DNA from: Xanthocytophaga agilis
Lineage (GTDB): Bacteria; Bacteroidota; Bacteroidia; Cytophagales; 172606-1
DNA length: 64,000 nt
Direction of reading: 5' to 3'
Assembly (NCBI RefSeq): GCF_030068605.1
Contig: NZ_JASJOU010000017.1
Location: forward strand, 156,573 to 220,572
The position numbers and the translations under genes were made by a program. Below, one piece after another: positions 9,266 to 18,530 of the stretch (the stretch's first letter is position 1; each line of letters begins with the position of its first letter). The notes below the pieces were generated by a model, which was given only the letters and a program-made list of their open reading frames with translations, did not search any database and was not told the origin of the DNA.

Positions 9266-10723
9266 ATGATCAGTAAAGTATTAAAAGCTCAATCGGATGG
9301 CAAACCGACCAGTAAAGCGGCCAGTAAATCTGGTTCGGTATATGATAACAAGGGATCGGCGGCCCGCCTTGTTAATTATATGGAACATGAGGCGAAAGAA
9401 CAAGGAGAAACTGGAGCCTATTTTTCACAGGTCTCAGATCAAATAGAGAAACAGGAGGTGATTGCTCAGATTGATGGAAATGTAAAAGGGCTTAAAAAGG
9501 AAGACAGCAAGTTTTATTCTCTTATTATTGCTCCCAGTCAGACAGAGCTATCGCATATCAGCAGTGATGGTCAAACCCTAAAAGTCTATACTCGTCAGGT
9601 GATGCAAAACTATGCAGCTAATTTCAAGCTCGCTGATGGGCAGATAGTATTAAGCACAGATGTTGTCTGGTTTGCTATAATTCATCGTGAACGAGACTAT
9701 AGTGGTTCAGACCCAATGGTTCGGGAAGGAAAAGCTCGATCAGGAGAACGAAAAAAAGGCGATCAAACCCATATTCATATTATTGTTTCCCGAAGGGACA
9801 AAGAACAAACAGTCAATCTTACACCGACAGGAGCAAAAACCCGGTTTTCGATCAAGTCGTGGCAGGAGAAGAATGCTGCTGACTTTCAGCAAATGTATGG
9901 CTATACCCAACAGACACATTTTCCCAATGATGTCTATAAAGCAGAGAAACTGAGTGAGCGTGTACAAGCCTTTGTTGAAAAACATGAACTAGAAAATTAC
10001 TTATCAATAGATCGTATTGTTTCAATAGGGAAAGAGCAAGACTTTGGCCGGATATTTTACCGAAATCTGAAGATGCTGGAAAATACAATTGAGAAAGGAA
10101 TCCAGCCACGTGATCCATACAACATCCTGGATCGGCGAAAATTAGATAGACGGTATACCAGACAAGGAGAATACCAAACAGATAATAAAGCTCAGCGGAC
10201 AGTCAATCGGCAGGTTCTCAAGCTAAGATCAGCATACTTAAAAGCGTATGGGATAGCTTTAACTGAACTGGACCTTCCCACAGAGACCATTCAGAAACTA
10301 TATAGTGTGCACATGCATAAGTGGAAGTTTTATGAAAATCTGAATGAATTACAAGAACTGATTTTGAAAGAAGGAGCCATACCAGAAGATTTTCAGCAAC
10401 TTTTGGCACAGCCTGCAACAGAAGCAGAAACTGAAGGGTACTTTCAACAACAAAGAGGACATAAACCTTCACAAAAAAGCCAAACAACCACATCAAAAGA
10501 GAATACAGTTGAAATAGACAATAGTATTCAATCGCAAGTTGCAGACCAACAACAAAAAGCAACTAATCAAGAGAAAAACCTACTGTTATTTGAACGGTTT
10601 TTACAAGGAGTAAGAGATGGAGAGACAACAAAAGATGTTGACTGGGGAGAAAGACCTAGGCAAAAAGGTAAAACCAGACAACAAAACAAGAAGGAAGAGC
10701 ATGAGTATAATCTGGAAGATTAA
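9266..10723 (+). CDS. Relaxase/mobilisation protein (BtgB/DUF5712-like)
   Basis: About 485 aa from the ATG at 9266 (a TTG at 9260 is also in frame). The relaxase centre is visible as GDQTHIHIIVSRRD near residues 170-183, with the paired histidines that coordinate metal. The upstream KFYSLIIAPSQ and the downstream FSIKSWQEKNAADFQQMYG also fit Bacteroides MobB/BtgB proteins. It should nick and covalently bind one strand at oriT during plasmid or transposon mobilisation. The C-terminal ~110 residues are glutamine/lysine-rich and probably disordered. There is no integrase, coupling protein or replication gene nearby, so the module is either a remnant or transferred in trans. Confidence 0.75.
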   Translation: MISKVLKAQSDGKPTSKAASKSGSVYDNKGSAARLVNYMEHEAKEQGETGAYFSQVSDQIEKQEVIAQIDGNVKGLKKEDSKFYSLIIAPSQTELSHISSDGQTLKVYTRQVMQNYAANFKLADGQIVLSTDVVWFAIIHRERDYSGSDPMVREGKARSGERKKGDQTHIHIIVSRRDKEQTVNLTPTGAKTRFSIKSWQEKNAADFQQMYGYTQQTHFPNDVYKAEKLSERVQAFVEKHELENYLSIDRIVSIGKEQDFGRIFYRNLKMLENTIEKGIQPRDPYNILDRRKLDRRYTRQGEYQTDNKAQRTVNRQVLKLRSAYLKAYGIALTELDLPTETIQKLYSVHMHKWKFYENLNELQELILKEGAIPEDFQQLLAQPATEAETEGYFQQQRGHKPSQKSQTTTSKENTVEIDNSIQSQVADQQQKATNQEKNLLLFERFLQGVRDGETTKDVDWGERPRQKGKTRQQNKKEEHEYNLED

Positions 10724-11210
10724 TTCCAAATAACCAGGTTAGATCTTCTCAAAAGGCTTACTGGTTAGTATCCTTCTATCAATTGATTTCTACTCTGATG
10801 GCTACAAGAGGAAAATATCAGGTTAAATTCACATTTTCAAAAGTGATAGATATACCTGGTTGATATAAAAGCCCCTAAATACTTATATAATTTCGACACT
10901 TGGGAGTTCCACAAATATAGGAAGCGCCAATCCCAGTTGTATGCACCATATATCAGTCTACAATTTAAACACACATTGTCTGATCAAACCTATATTCCTC
11001 TAAAAAATATTGACTAATAAATAAAAAAAGTAAAATAGGATATGGGGATTGTACCATTTGACTTGTCTGAAGGATGTTATTTATCTGCTATAAGCAATAT
11101 TCTGCTTTGATAAATAAGAAGGCGTAATACTACTTACATAGGATGCACTCTCCTCTCACTTTTTGGAAGAGTACTTCTGTCATCTTTCATTCTTATTCAA
11201 AACAATTCCT
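10724..11210. other. Gap without a recognisable gene
   Basis: An AT-rich spacer between the relaxase gene and the GH74 gene. A weak inverted repeat TAACCAG/CTGGTTA (about 10732-10768) could be the relaxase terminator, but it has no T-tract. No coding relic is seen. The promoter of the GH74 gene must lie here, but no clear TAnnTTTG box stands out. Confidence 0.5.
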
Positions 11211-14200
11211 ATGAGAAAATTAATGCGAATGATGCTGCTTGCAATGGTAGTAAGTGGTGCATTTATCGGTATCACAACCGCACAGACCTACAACTGGAAT
11301 ACAGTTCCAATAGGTGGTGGAGGGTTTGTAACAAGTATCAAAGCACACCCCAAAGTGCCTAATCTGTTTTTTATTACCAAAGATGTCGGAACTCCCTACC
11401 GATGGAATGCCACTACCCAAAAATGGGAAGAGATGATGTTGTTTGGTAAAATTCCTACTACTTACTGGAACTGGGAAGGGGGCGCAAAATGTGCAGAAGT
11501 TGCCTTTGATCCCAGTGATGCTACAGGTAATATACTCTATGCTACTATTGCTACAGGAAAAGGTACAGTACCAGGAGGGGGAACGTCAATGGGAACTCTG
11601 ATGAAGTCGACAGACAGAGGTCAAACCTGGACAGATTGTCAATTATCCATAAAAGTTACGCCTAACGCATCAGATAAAGCTTATACCGACCGAATTGCTG
11701 TTGATCCCAATAATAGTAATGTAGTGTATGTAACAACCACCTACAATGGTACATACAAAAGCACATCAGCGGGTGCTGTAGGATCATGGGTTAAGGTAAA
11801 TACATCTTTTCCTGATTCAGATATAGGAAGATTTGTCATTTTTGATAAAACGGGTGGAGTTATCAATGGAGTCACCAGAAATATATTAATCGGAGGCTCA
11901 CAAGGAGTATATAGGAGTACTGATGGCGGAAATACCTTTGCACTGATGAATGGGAGTCCGGGAGAACCGAGGCGTTCATCTTTCAGCAACGATGGAACAC
12001 TATATGTTACCCAAGTGGGGCAATCAGCAACAAGGCCATTAGGAGGTCAGGGCTTGTATAAATGGAATGGAAGTTCATGGAGTGAGATAGCGCCTGTGGC
12101 AGGAAAAGAACTGGGAGGTATAGCCGTTAACCCGCACAATAGCAATGAAGTGATTGTTACTACAACAGGAACATGGAATAATGATGTTGCCTATCGTAGC
12201 CTGCTAGGCGGAGTACCAGGTAGCTGGACTGCTTTAGTGCCTACAACTCGGGATGCGTCAGAAGCACCTCATTCACTGGGTAATGGAGCGAATGGAAATT
12301 TTGGCCACAATATCTGTGCGTTTATGTTTGATCCATTCAATGCAGGTCATGTATGGTTTACAGATATGCTCGATGTTGGGCAGACTACCAATGTATGGGC
12401 ATCTACGGTTCACTGGAAACTTCGCGATGCTGGCCTAGAAGAAATTGTGGTTTCAGGAAACATGGTTTGTCCACCAAGTGGAAGTAATTTTTTGTTATCT
12501 ACTACTGGTGATGTAGGAGGATTTGATCATAAGTCATTTACCAGCCCACCTGCAAAAGGGATGGCAAGCTTCTTTAGTACCTTTAATGGAGTAAATACAT
12601 CCGGAGTTGCCTTTCAGCAAACAAACCCTGATTTTATTGCACGGGTAGGAAGCGACGGATGGAATGGGGTTGCTATTGGTGGCTATTCTACTAATGGCGG
12701 ACTTAGTTACACGAAGTTTCCGACTGTTCCTTCTAGTGGCTCGGCAAGAGGAAGGGTTGCTGTGTCTGCTAATAGCCAGAGGATAGTTTGGGTTACACAG
12801 GGAATGATAACAGGAGGTTTGACTTATTATTCAACAAATCTGGGTGCCACTTGGACTGCCAGTACAGGTCTTCCTTCTGGAATTCTCAAACCAGGAGATA
12901 TTTATACCATCTGGGCAGGGATGAATCCATTGGCTGCTGACAAAGTTAACGGGGATATTTTTTATGTATACTCTGGTGGTACAGTATATGTAAGTACGAA
13001 CGGCGGTGTCAGTTTTTCTGCTGCTGCTACCAATCTTCCCAATGTAGGGAATGTTGCTCAGATGAATGTAGAGACAACCCCAGGAAAGACAGGTGACCTT
13101 TGGATTGCCTTTACCACCGGATTGTATCATTCAACAGATACAGCAAAAACATTTACCAAAGTAAATCCGAATGTTGTAAAAAACCCTAAGTGGGTGGCAG
13201 TTGGAAAAGCTGACACTTCAGCTTCTTCCAATCCTATTGTTTTTGTAACCTCTGAGTCTGGTACTGTAGACAATCGTACCTATAGTGTTTTCAGATCAGA
13301 TGATAATGGACAAAACTGGACAACTATTCTAACTACTGTTCCTGATGTAGTGGCAAACTTAGCTGCTGACTACCATGGAAGAGTGTTTCTGGGTGCATCC
13401 GGCAATGGTATCTTTGTAGGAGAACCTGCAGGTGGTCCTGTAGTCAACGTTTCAGTTACACCTGCTTCTGACTCTGTGATTGTCGGATTTACCCGACAGT
13501 TTAAATCTGTTCTTACTCCTACCTATCCAACAAACAGTGCTGTTACCTGGAGTTCATCTGATACTTCAATTGCTACTGTAAACGCGTCCGGACTGGTAAC
13601 AGGAATTTCTCCGGGAACAGTTACTATCACTGTAACTACTCAGGATGGTGGTAAGACAGCACAAAGTACCTTAAAAGTAACACCAACGGTAGCTGTTTCA
13701 GGTATCTCCCTTGATTCGGTCATTATTATGGGATTGGGAACGTCACAAAATCTGATTGCTAAAATAACTCCTGCCAATGCAACCAACAAAGCAGTAAACT
13801 GGAGTTTATCCGATACCACTGTAGCGAAGATCAATTCCAGTGGATTGCTGTCTGCACTTAAATTTGGTACAACAGTAGTTACTGCAACAACAGTAGATGG
13901 TGCAAAAACAGCGACCAGTACAGTGACCATAGGAACGAGTATTATCGCCAATAACTGTGGTGGACCTTCGATTCTTAATTTTATCGCAGACACCCCCTCG
14001 TCTGGGTCTATGTGGACTACTGGTACTACCACTCCTGTAAGTACAACCGGCCTTACAAATCCTGCACCGGCACAGGTTTATCTCTCTCAACGCCAAAGCG
14101 GACAGCCAATGACCTATACATACAAAGGACTAATACCTAATTCCAAATACAAAGTACGATTACATTTTGCAGAAATCAGCACCTCTATAAACGCAGGACA

Positions 14201-17096
14201 ACGGAGATTTAATGTCACAGGAAACTCAGTAGCGGATACGTTATTGAAAAACTTTGACATTTATACACAGGCAGGGGGCAGATTCAAAGCCATTATTCGG
14301 GAGTTTGAAATACATTCGAATGGTGCAGGTCAGATTTCTGTCGTTTTCCGTCCTATCGCAAATTATAGTTATCCTGCTGTCAGTGCAATCGAAGTATTGC
14401 TCACTCCATTAACTTCTATTGCCATTACACCGACCTCCTTTTTTGTAGGTGTAGGTGATACTACCCGACTTAGCACAACAGCTACTCCTGCCAATGCAAG
14501 CAATCAGCGTGTACTTTGGAGTTCTTCCAATTCTGCCATTGTGACTGTTGATAGCAAAGGGCTGGTAAAAGGAATGTCTCCTGGAAATGCTATCATTACT
14601 GCAACGTCAGAAGAAGGTGGTTTTACAGCTAGTTCTACGGTAACGGCAGCTAATATTCCAGTAAGCGGGATTACTCTAAGCAGCACAACGGCTAGTGTAG
14701 GTGTCAATAACACCGTTACATTAACAGCAACCTTGCAACCTGCTAATGCAACCAATAAAGCTTATACCTGGAGCTCATCAGACACAACGGTTTTGACTAT
14801 TAGCCAGAATGGACTTTTGAAAGGGATTTCTCCTGGTAATGCAACTATTACTGTGACTACTCAGGATGGAAATAAAACAGCCACTTGTGCCGTATCGGTA
14901 TCTAATATCTTAATTTCTTCGATTGTTCTAAGCAAATCAGCTTTAACAGTAGGAGTGGCAGATACAACCTCGTTAAAAGCGTCAGTACTTCCAGCTACTG
15001 CAAGCAATAAAAATGTAAACTGGTCTTCCTCCGCACCCGGTGTTGCCACTGTAAATGCCAATGGCAAGATCACGGCGATTGGTGTTGGAACGGCGAATAT
15101 CATTGCAACTGCACAGGATGCTGGTGGGGTTAGCTCTACGGCTCAGCTTACTGTTGTTAGTGCGGGATCATGTGGTCTAATGACCAACAATGGTTTTGAA
15201 AGTGGATTCGTTAACTGGATACTTCCCAATGGCAGTAAAACAAAAGTAAGTGAAACCATTACACATAGTGGACTCAAAAGTGTTGCCGTTATGGGTGATA
15301 ACTCGGCTATTAATTATGGAAGTAATCTGATTGTTGGAGGAGGGAAAGAAATTACCTTTGAAGTCTGGGCAAGAATAGAACGTACACCCGATCCTTACAA
15401 CCAGCTTCAGAATCCCTACTGGGCAGGAATCGGCATTGATTACTACGATGCGAATGGCAATAAAATTGCCAACGCAAGTAACCAGCTTCAGGCCTATCCT
15501 TCTGCAACGCCTGGTACATTTACCCGCTTTTCGGTAACCCGAGTAACTCCTCCCAATACAGCATATGCAGGTGTTTGGGCGGCCAAGGCAGGTCCTTACG
15601 GTGAGCTATACCTGGATGATTTCTGTCTTACTATTGCACAGGATTCCCAAACGGTTTCGTTTGATTCCCTTAGTGTAAAAACAGTAGGTGATGCAGATTT
15701 TGCTCCTGTTGCCTCAGCAAGCTCAGGTCTTCCTATCACTTTGTCAAGTTCGGATACCTTAGTTGCCACCATTACAAATGGAAAAATCCGGATTGTGGGA
15801 CCGGGAAGCAGCATCATTACTGCATCACAAAGCGGAAATAACTTATATCTGGCAGCTGCTTCGGTACAACGCACGTTAACAGTCTTGTCGGGTTTAAAAG
15901 TATTGTACATGGATGGTGATACAGGTAAACTGACAAATAACAGTGCTCGCCCTTATCTCAAGGTTGTCAATGAAAGCAGTGTTACAGTGCCATATAATGA
16001 GTTGACAATCCGGTATTGGTTTACAGCCGAAAACTATGCAGGTATCAGCCATTGGATTGATTATGCTCAGCTGGGAAATAACAAGGTATCGATGAAATAC
16101 GTAGAGCTGCCTAATCCACGTACCAGTGCGTTAGGGTATATCGAATATGGATTTGATCCTTCTGCAGGAGGCATTCTACCTGGTAGCAACTCAGGCCAGA
16201 TCAAGTCAAGATTTGCCAATACGGACTGGCAACCGCTTTCAGAAGGCAATGATTACTCCTATTCTAATGCAACTACCTATACTGCCAATCCAGCTATTAC
16301 TCTCTATCGCAATGGAAAACTTTGGTGGGGTACAGAACCTGGAAACATTGCTTCAGATACAACCCTGAAAGTCTACTCAGAAAACAGGAATACGTCGGCT
16401 TCCAGTGCCATTCGTGCCTGGCTTACTATTGAGAATACAGGCAATGTACCCGTTGATTATAGGGATCTGAAGATAAAGTATTGGTTTACTGCCGATAATG
16501 CTGCTTCTCTTTCGTATACAATTGAGTACGCAAAGTTGGGAGCCAGTAATGTGTCAGGTGTTTTTGGGACTGATACAGGACAATATTCTGATACATACTT
16601 CGAATCTAAAATAGATTCATCAGTAGGAAAATTATATCCTCTAAGCAGTACGGGAAAAATTCAGTACAAGATCTATAGATCAGATGGATCCCTATTTAAT
16701 GAGACAAATGATCATTCCTATATGCCTGCGGCACCTTTTGCTGAAAACAGCCACATTGCCTTGTATTATAAAGGGGTGCGTATTTATGGGGTAGAACCTT
16801 TAGTTTCATCATCTGCCAGAATAACTACAAAAGAGGCTTCTACTGGTCTACAGGTAACAGTACTTGGAAATCCTACGGCTACAGAGCAAGCCGATCTGCG
16901 TCTGAGCGGATTAAATGGATTACCTGTTCGTTTACAGGTGGTGGATACAAAAGGATCTGTCTTGTTAGAAAAAACGGTTTCTGCCCCCCTTGAAAATACG
17001 ATTCAAACAGTGCCATTGGGAAAACAAGCAGGTATCTATTTGATTCGGCTTGGATCGGGTACGCAAACTACATCTGTAAAGGTCATAAAACTCTAA
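11211..17096 (+). CDS. Giant secreted GH74 (xyloglucanase-like) protein with Ig-like, malectin, CBM and T9SS domains
   Basis: The start is the ATG at 11211, which opens a signal peptide (MRKLMRMMLLAMVVSGAFIG). The protein is about 1961 aa. Residues in the longer reading from 11163: ~42-755 form two BNR-type propellers of family GH74. Both expected catalytic Asp motifs are present, TKDVGTPYRW (D74) and TTGDVGGFDH (D450). Two Ig-like Big_2 domains follow (~760-925), then a malectin-like domain (~930-1080), three more Big_2 domains (~1085-1335), a CBM4/9-like domain (~1338-1495), a further Ig-like unit, two CBM3 cellulose-binding modules (~1577-1725 and ~1734-1880) and a T9SS sorting domain. It likely cuts xyloglucan while anchored on cellulose. 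It stands alone, outside the SusCD loci. Confidence 0.88.
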   Translation: MRKLMRMMLLAMVVSGAFIGITTAQTYNWNTVPIGGGGFVTSIKAHPKVPNLFFITKDVGTPYRWNATTQKWEEMMLFGKIPTTYWNWEGGAKCAEVAFDPSDATGNILYATIATGKGTVPGGGTSMGTLMKSTDRGQTWTDCQLSIKVTPNASDKAYTDRIAVDPNNSNVVYVTTTYNGTYKSTSAGAVGSWVKVNTSFPDSDIGRFVIFDKTGGVINGVTRNILIGGSQGVYRSTDGGNTFALMNGSPGEPRRSSFSNDGTLYVTQVGQSATRPLGGQGLYKWNGSSWSEIAPVAGKELGGIAVNPHNSNEVIVTTTGTWNNDVAYRSLLGGVPGSWTALVPTTRDASEAPHSLGNGANGNFGHNICAFMFDPFNAGHVWFTDMLDVGQTTNVWASTVHWKLRDAGLEEIVVSGNMVCPPSGSNFLLSTTGDVGGFDHKSFTSPPAKGMASFFSTFNGVNTSGVAFQQTNPDFIARVGSDGWNGVAIGGYSTNGGLSYTKFPTVPSSGSARGRVAVSANSQRIVWVTQGMITGGLTYYSTNLGATWTASTGLPSGILKPGDIYTIWAGMNPLAADKVNGDIFYVYSGGTVYVSTNGGVSFSAAATNLPNVGNVAQMNVETTPGKTGDLWIAFTTGLYHSTDTAKTFTKVNPNVVKNPKWVAVGKADTSASSNPIVFVTSESGTVDNRTYSVFRSDDNGQNWTTILTTVPDVVANLAADYHGRVFLGASGNGIFVGEPAGGPVVNVSVTPASDSVIVGFTRQFKSVLTPTYPTNSAVTWSSSDTSIATVNASGLVTGISPGTVTITVTTQDGGKTAQSTLKVTPTVAVSGISLDSVIIMGLGTSQNLIAKITPANATNKAVNWSLSDTTVAKINSSGLLSALKFGTTVVTATTVDGAKTATSTVTIGTSIIANNCGGPSILNFIADTPSSGSMWTTGTTTPVSTTGLTNPAPAQVYLSQRQSGQPMTYTYKGLIPNSKYKVRLHFAEISTSINAGQRRFNVTGNSVADTLLKNFDIYTQAGGRFKAIIREFEIHSNGAGQISVVFRPIANYSYPAVSAIEVLLTPLTSIAITPTSFFVGVGDTTRLSTTATPANASNQRVLWSSSNSAIVTVDSKGLVKGMSPGNAIITATSEEGGFTASSTVTAANIPVSGITLSSTTASVGVNNTVTLTATLQPANATNKAYTWSSSDTTVLTISQNGLLKGISPGNATITVTTQDGNKTATCAVSVSNILISSIVLSKSALTVGVADTTSLKASVLPATASNKNVNWSSSAPGVATVNANGKITAIGVGTANIIATAQDAGGVSSTAQLTVVSAGSCGLMTNNGFESGFVNWILPNGSKTKVSETITHSGLKSVAVMGDNSAINYGSNLIVGGGKEITFEVWARIERTPDPYNQLQNPYWAGIGIDYYDANGNKIANASNQLQAYPSATPGTFTRFSVTRVTPPNTAYAGVWAAKAGPYGELYLDDFCLTIAQDSQTVSFDSLSVKTVGDADFAPVASASSGLPITLSSSDTLVATITNGKIRIVGPGSSIITASQSGNNLYLAAASVQRTLTVLSGLKVLYMDGDTGKLTNNSARPYLKVVNESSVTVPYNELTIRYWFTAENYAGISHWIDYAQLGNNKVSMKYVELPNPRTSALGYIEYGFDPSAGGILPGSNSGQIKSRFANTDWQPLSEGNDYSYSNATTYTANPAITLYRNGKLWWGTEPGNIASDTTLKVYSENRNTSASSAIRAWLTIENTGNVPVDYRDLKIKYWFTADNAASLSYTIEYAKLGASNVSGVFGTDTGQYSDTYFESKIDSSVGKLYPLSSTGKIQYKIYRSDGSLFNETNDHSYMPAAPFAENSHIALYYKGVRIYGVEPLVSSSARITTKEASTGLQVTVLGNPTATEQADLRLSGLNGLPVRLQVVDTKGSVLLEKTVSAPLENTIQTVPLGKQAGIYLIRLGSGTQTTSVKVIKL

Positions 17097-17117
17097 ACTG
17101 TTATTTTAACTCTGGTG

Positions 17118-17146
17118 ATTGCGGACAATAGGAATTTGTCCGCAAT
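17118..17146 (+). terminator. Hairpin terminator after the GH74 gene
   Basis: An 11-bp perfect stem ATTGCGGACAA/TTGTCCGCAAT with a 7-nt loop begins 21 bp after the stop. Only a short T-run follows. Confidence 0.7.
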
Positions 17147-17158
17147 TTCTATTCACCA

Positions 17159-17193
17159 AATAAGCCTGATCACTTTATATGGTCAGGCTTATT
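17159..17193 (+). terminator. Second terminator after the GH74 gene
   Basis: AATAAGCCTGA (17159-17169) pairs with TCAGGCTTATT (17183-17193). The stem extends inward with one mismatch and is followed by TTATTTA. It lies in tandem with the hairpin just upstream. Confidence 0.75.
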
Positions 17194-17385
17194 TTATTTA
17201 AAATCATTTCAGAAGGAGCGGAACCTCTTTCTTTTTACCCTATAAAGCTATAGACAAGTTCAAGAACTTACTTTTTTCAACTCAATTTTCACTTTCAGAT
17301 ATAACCATCTGTTTATCAATTCACAAGGCATGTATTTTTTAAACTTATCATTACGAGCAACAACTATAAAATCAACAATACATCT

Positions 17386-18381
17386 ATGATTTCCATTTTA
17401 ATAGCTGCGCGCAATGAAGAAGATTCTATTTTAAAATGTCTGCAGTCTCTCAATCAGTTAACTTTTCCCATAGATCAGTTGGAAATATGGATTGGGGACG
17501 ATGACTCTAATGATCTCACAGCAACATTGATTTTGGAATATATTCGCGATAAGCCGCATTTTCACTATAAGAAAATTACTACCAATTTAGGTATGGCCCG
17601 GGGAAAGGCTAATGTACTGGCTCAATTGATTCGTTTTGCCAAAGGCAGTTATTTTCTCATTACAGATGCGGATGTAACGGTTCCTCCAAACTGGATAGAG
17701 GTTATGCTGAGTGCACATACACCTGGTATAGGAATTATTTCCGGAGTAACAGTACCTCAGCCTGTTACACTTTGGACTGCAATGCAGGCTATTGACTGGG
17801 CACAGGCACTCTGTATGATTTATCACTTGTCACATTGGGGAATACCGATCTCAGGTTTGGGAAATAATATGCTGGTAACCAAAGAAGCCTATAAGGCAAC
17901 AGGTGGATATGAAAACATGCGGTCTTCTATTAGTGAGGATCATCAACTGTTCAAGGCTGTTCTTAAAAAAGGATATGGCTTCCGGCAACTTTTTGCAGTA
18001 GACTGTCTGGTAGAAACACAGGGGTTACCAACCTTTGATAGCCTTATCAATCAGCGAAAACGATGGATGAATGCAGCCATGCAAACGCCATGGTATATCC
18101 GAATGCTGACATTACTCCCTCTTTTCCTACTTCCTGTTATTGTGGTGTCCTTTATCACTCAACCTTTCACTAGTCTACTTTCATGGATAGGATTGTTAAT
18201 AATCCAGGGCGTATTGACATTCAGTTGTGTATATAGATTAAGAGCTCTTCACCTGTATAAGTATGCCTGGATTTATCCAGTATATTTTCATTTTATAACA
18301 TTTTCAACACTTATCCAATATGCTCTCGTATCACCAACATACTGGAAAGGACGCAGATATGAACTTACAGAGATCGCTTAA
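17386..18381 (+). CDS. Family 2 glycosyltransferase with C-terminal membrane helices
   Basis: A 331-aa GT-A fold enzyme. The nucleotide-sugar site is visible as DDDSND (~residues 39-44) and the metal-binding DAD (TDADVTVPPNW, ~94). The acceptor/base motif SEDHQL (~186) and the processive-type QRKRW motif (~223) follow. Two or three hydrophobic helices fill residues ~240-310 (LLPLFLLPVIVVSFI and the next), so it sits at the inner membrane and adds sugars to a lipid or polymer on the cytoplasmic face. The ATG at 17386 begins with the usual MISILIAARNEE. It is a single gene, so the product glycan cannot be named. Confidence 0.88.
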   Translation: MISILIAARNEEDSILKCLQSLNQLTFPIDQLEIWIGDDDSNDLTATLILEYIRDKPHFHYKKITTNLGMARGKANVLAQLIRFAKGSYFLITDADVTVPPNWIEVMLSAHTPGIGIISGVTVPQPVTLWTAMQAIDWAQALCMIYHLSHWGIPISGLGNNMLVTKEAYKATGGYENMRSSISEDHQLFKAVLKKGYGFRQLFAVDCLVETQGLPTFDSLINQRKRWMNAAMQTPWYIRMLTLLPLFLLPVIVVSFITQPFTSLLSWIGLLIIQGVLTFSCVYRLRALHLYKYAWIYPVYFHFITFSTLIQYALVSPTYWKGRRYELTEIA

Positions 18382-18486
18382 CTTCTCTACTAAAAAAGAC
18401 CTGATTTTTCCAAGTCTGTTCACATAAGACAGCCACTAAACTATTCTTTGTTTGTAAGGTAAATTAAATGGTAAAACTTTAACAAA

Positions 18487-18526
18487 AACAAGCTCTCAGA
18501 CATAAGAACTTAGTCTGTAGCTTGTT
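18487..18526 (-). terminator. Terminator of the hybrid two-component gene
   Basis: AACAAGCT (18487-18494) pairs with AGCTTGTT (18519-18526), plus an inner CAGAC/GTCTG. The plus-strand A-run just before it becomes a T-run after the hairpin on the minus strand. Confidence 0.7.
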
Positions 18527-18530
18527 GCCA

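Noticed and set aside
13640..14096. Long minus-strand ORFs opposite the GH74 protein
   Set aside because: They are shadows of the Thr/Ser/Ala-rich Ig-like repeats, and the plus strand is clearly coding.
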